Shown here piece after piece: positions 62,350 to 64,000 of a DNA stretch of 64,000 nucleotides (positions within the stretch are counted from its first letter, which is position 1; the number at the start of each line of letters is the position of its first letter). Source of the DNA: Saccharina japonica (taxonomy: Eukaryota; Sar; Phaeophyceae; Laminariales; Laminariaceae). The notes under the pieces were generated by a model. The model saw only the letters and a list, made by a program, of their open reading frames with translations. It was not told the DNA's origin and did no database searches. Position numbers and translations under genes: made by a program. The DNA is taken from the NCBI GenBank assembly GCA_008828725.1, contig MEHQ01004074.1, forward strand, positions 178,032 to 242,031. Direction: 5' to 3'.

Positions 62350-62870
62350 ACACTGACTCCTGCGACGCATGCTACGGCAAAGAGAGGTGCACCATGCTTT
62401 TTTCTGAGGCAGGTGGTCACTCGAGGAGCTCTACACCTGACCCGAAAACTATTTTTTTCGGGGGGAAACAAAAGTGCTACCCGATAAACAATCCAGCGGC
62501 CTTACGTATAAAACGAAAAAATAGGTAAACACAAGACCGATTTTTGCGACGATATTGGGTTAAGGAGCCCCGTCATTCCGGGAAAAAAACAGCAAAATTT
62601 ACTACCTCCATCGACGCATGCTACGATAGAGGTGCACCATGTTTTTTCTGAGCTCCTCACTTAAGGAGCGTCACACCCCACCAAAAAAAATGATTTTGGA
62701 GGAAAATAAAAGTGCTGCCGGATGAGAAATCTCATGACCGAAGTATATTCTGAAACATATTTCGTCGCAAAAATGAAAGTCAGACGGATTTGAGCTAAGG
62801 AGTCCGATCGTTCAGAAAACGATTCCGCCAAAAAGTGCTACCTCTACCGTAGCACGCGTCCATCGTAGCA
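62350..62870. repeat. Degenerate tandem pair of about 255 bp
   Basis: CGACGCATGCTACGGCAAAG (62361) and CGACGCATGCTACGATAGAG (62614) start two copies, each with GAGGTGCACCATG, TTTTTTCTGAG, AAAGTGCT and GGAG words. No coding signal. Confidence 0.65.
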
Positions 62871-62948
62871 CGCGTCCTGCCGCAACGGCCTTTGCTGTGA
62901 AGTTCTTTTGGGCCTACGTAAAAAGGCGCAATTCGCCCCAGTATCGCG

Positions 62949-63025
62949 CAGTAGGCTACTGTAGGCTACTGGGGGCCCGCAGTAGGCTACTGAAGGCTAC
63001 TGGGGCCCCGCAGTAGGCTACTGGG
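62949..63025. repeat. CAGTAGGCTACTG repeats
   Basis: Five GTAGGCTACTG-like units separated by GGGGGCCCG or GGGGCCCCG. Each unit is nearly palindromic. The stretch 63030-63780 shows no supported gene. Confidence 0.75.
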
Positions 63026-63779
63026 GGCTTGCTTTACGACTGCTACTACTGTGACGGCCTTTTCGGTTTTGATATTGGACCAACAAAGGCGCAACACGCG
63101 CGAGGACCTCTCAGCACTACTACCCCCATGCGTAAAAATATTGCTGCTGGGACGAGAGCTTTGGCTACCTAGTTGTCAGGTCTACGTCAAACGTACAAGC
63201 CTGCCAGTAGGTCTGCCAGTAGGTCTTGACCCGCGTAACCGGACCCTTGCCTGCGGTATTTCGCCCAGCGAACAGACGGGCAAACACAGACAATGTTTAG
63301 GACGCTTGCTACGATAATATGTAGAGGGGTACGACTAGCATTTTCTTGCCGAAATAGTTATGGTGGCTGCCGGGGGCGGGGGCTCCTTGACCCTCTTGGA
63401 ACTTCAGAGATGAAAAACAAAATGACAATTACATACAGCAACAACGGCCACTGCATGATGATTGGGTGATGATGCAAGTCGGAATTCACCGGTTACTGGG
63501 ATACTGCTGAGACACGTACAACCTCGTCTTACCTCGGGTATGTACGCGTACATGCTGCTTACCCACTACAAACTACTAGATGGAAGGAGAGACCTACAGC
63601 ACGGGCGCGACGTGGTTTTACCCGCACTGCTGCCATAGGCGCCCACGCCGCTCGTAGACGGTTGACACCACCAGAGCAATATCATTGTTCTGGTCGCTAT
63701 CCCTTATATCACGTACATCCCTCATATTCCTTAAAAGAGTCCCGTCCCAAAGGAACTGCACCCAACAATAAGGAATGCC

Positions 63780-63935
63780 CTACGGTATATATAGTTGGGA
63801 CACGATTTGTGTTCGATGCGAGTCGACGAGGGGAAAACGCGGCCAAAAAGTCTTCTCGCGATAAAATTGCAAGGCACGGGCCGTATAGTGGGGCGGAGGA
63901 GGGAGAAGCGCCTTACTTTGTGACCCCGGGTATTA
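63780..63935 (-). repeat. Dispersed repeat R3, copy 3
   Basis: The minus strand reads ACCCGGGGTCACAAAGTAAG, TTTTATCGCGAGAAGACTTT and TTTTCCCCTCGTCGACTCG, matching copies 1 and 2. Confidence 0.65.
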
Positions 63936-64000
63936 GTAATGCAGAATATACGGTTCCCAGCCGGTAACATGAGCTGCAGACTTTACAGATGTCAGGAACA

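Overview
The window is nuclear DNA from a eukaryote with few genes and many repeats. Long introns, many young transposable elements and triplet repeats (CTG, CTA, TAG), and the style of the retroelement proteins suggest a stramenopile alga, most likely a brown alga. That taxonomic call is inference; nothing in the sequence proves it.

One gene can be rebuilt with confidence. A SEC62 orthologue (endoplasmic reticulum protein-translocation subunit) lies on the minus strand from 45417 to about 30850. Seven GT-AG exons join in phase into about 316-325 residues across almost 15 kb. Its introns hold minisatellites, MITEs, retroelement tails and three broken copies of its own exons. About 450 bp upstream, a plus-strand gene I do not recognise starts at 45867, with four phase-matched exons to 50424 and perhaps more beyond. 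Further plus-strand exons at 57825-59642 may belong to it or to a separate gene.

Layout. 1-4300: MITEs and small dispersed repeats, including a palindromic TCGAAAG satellite. 4308-8245: a dead, 5'-truncated LINE split by an 831-bp transposon with a TAA target duplication. 8246-9530: low complexity. 9536-16415 and 17869-24750: a 6.9-kb segment present twice, each copy holding a 3-kb array built from an 11-bp CATGG-type unit folded into an inverted repeat. Between and after the copies are the two ends of a hAT-like element with an 8-bp target duplication. 24728-26120: a satellite of about 220 bp. 26130-30850: short-unit arrays. 30850-45417: SEC62. 45867-53400: the second gene. 53821-57392: a complete non-coding LTR element with 209-bp LTRs and a GATGG target duplication. 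57486-59642: retroelement tail and exons. 59700-63970: copia fragments, one of them a 238-bp-arm palindrome, and small repeats.

Most open reading frames in the repeat arrays can be read in several frames and on both strands and are not genes. No rRNA gene, intact tRNA gene or CRISPR array was seen.
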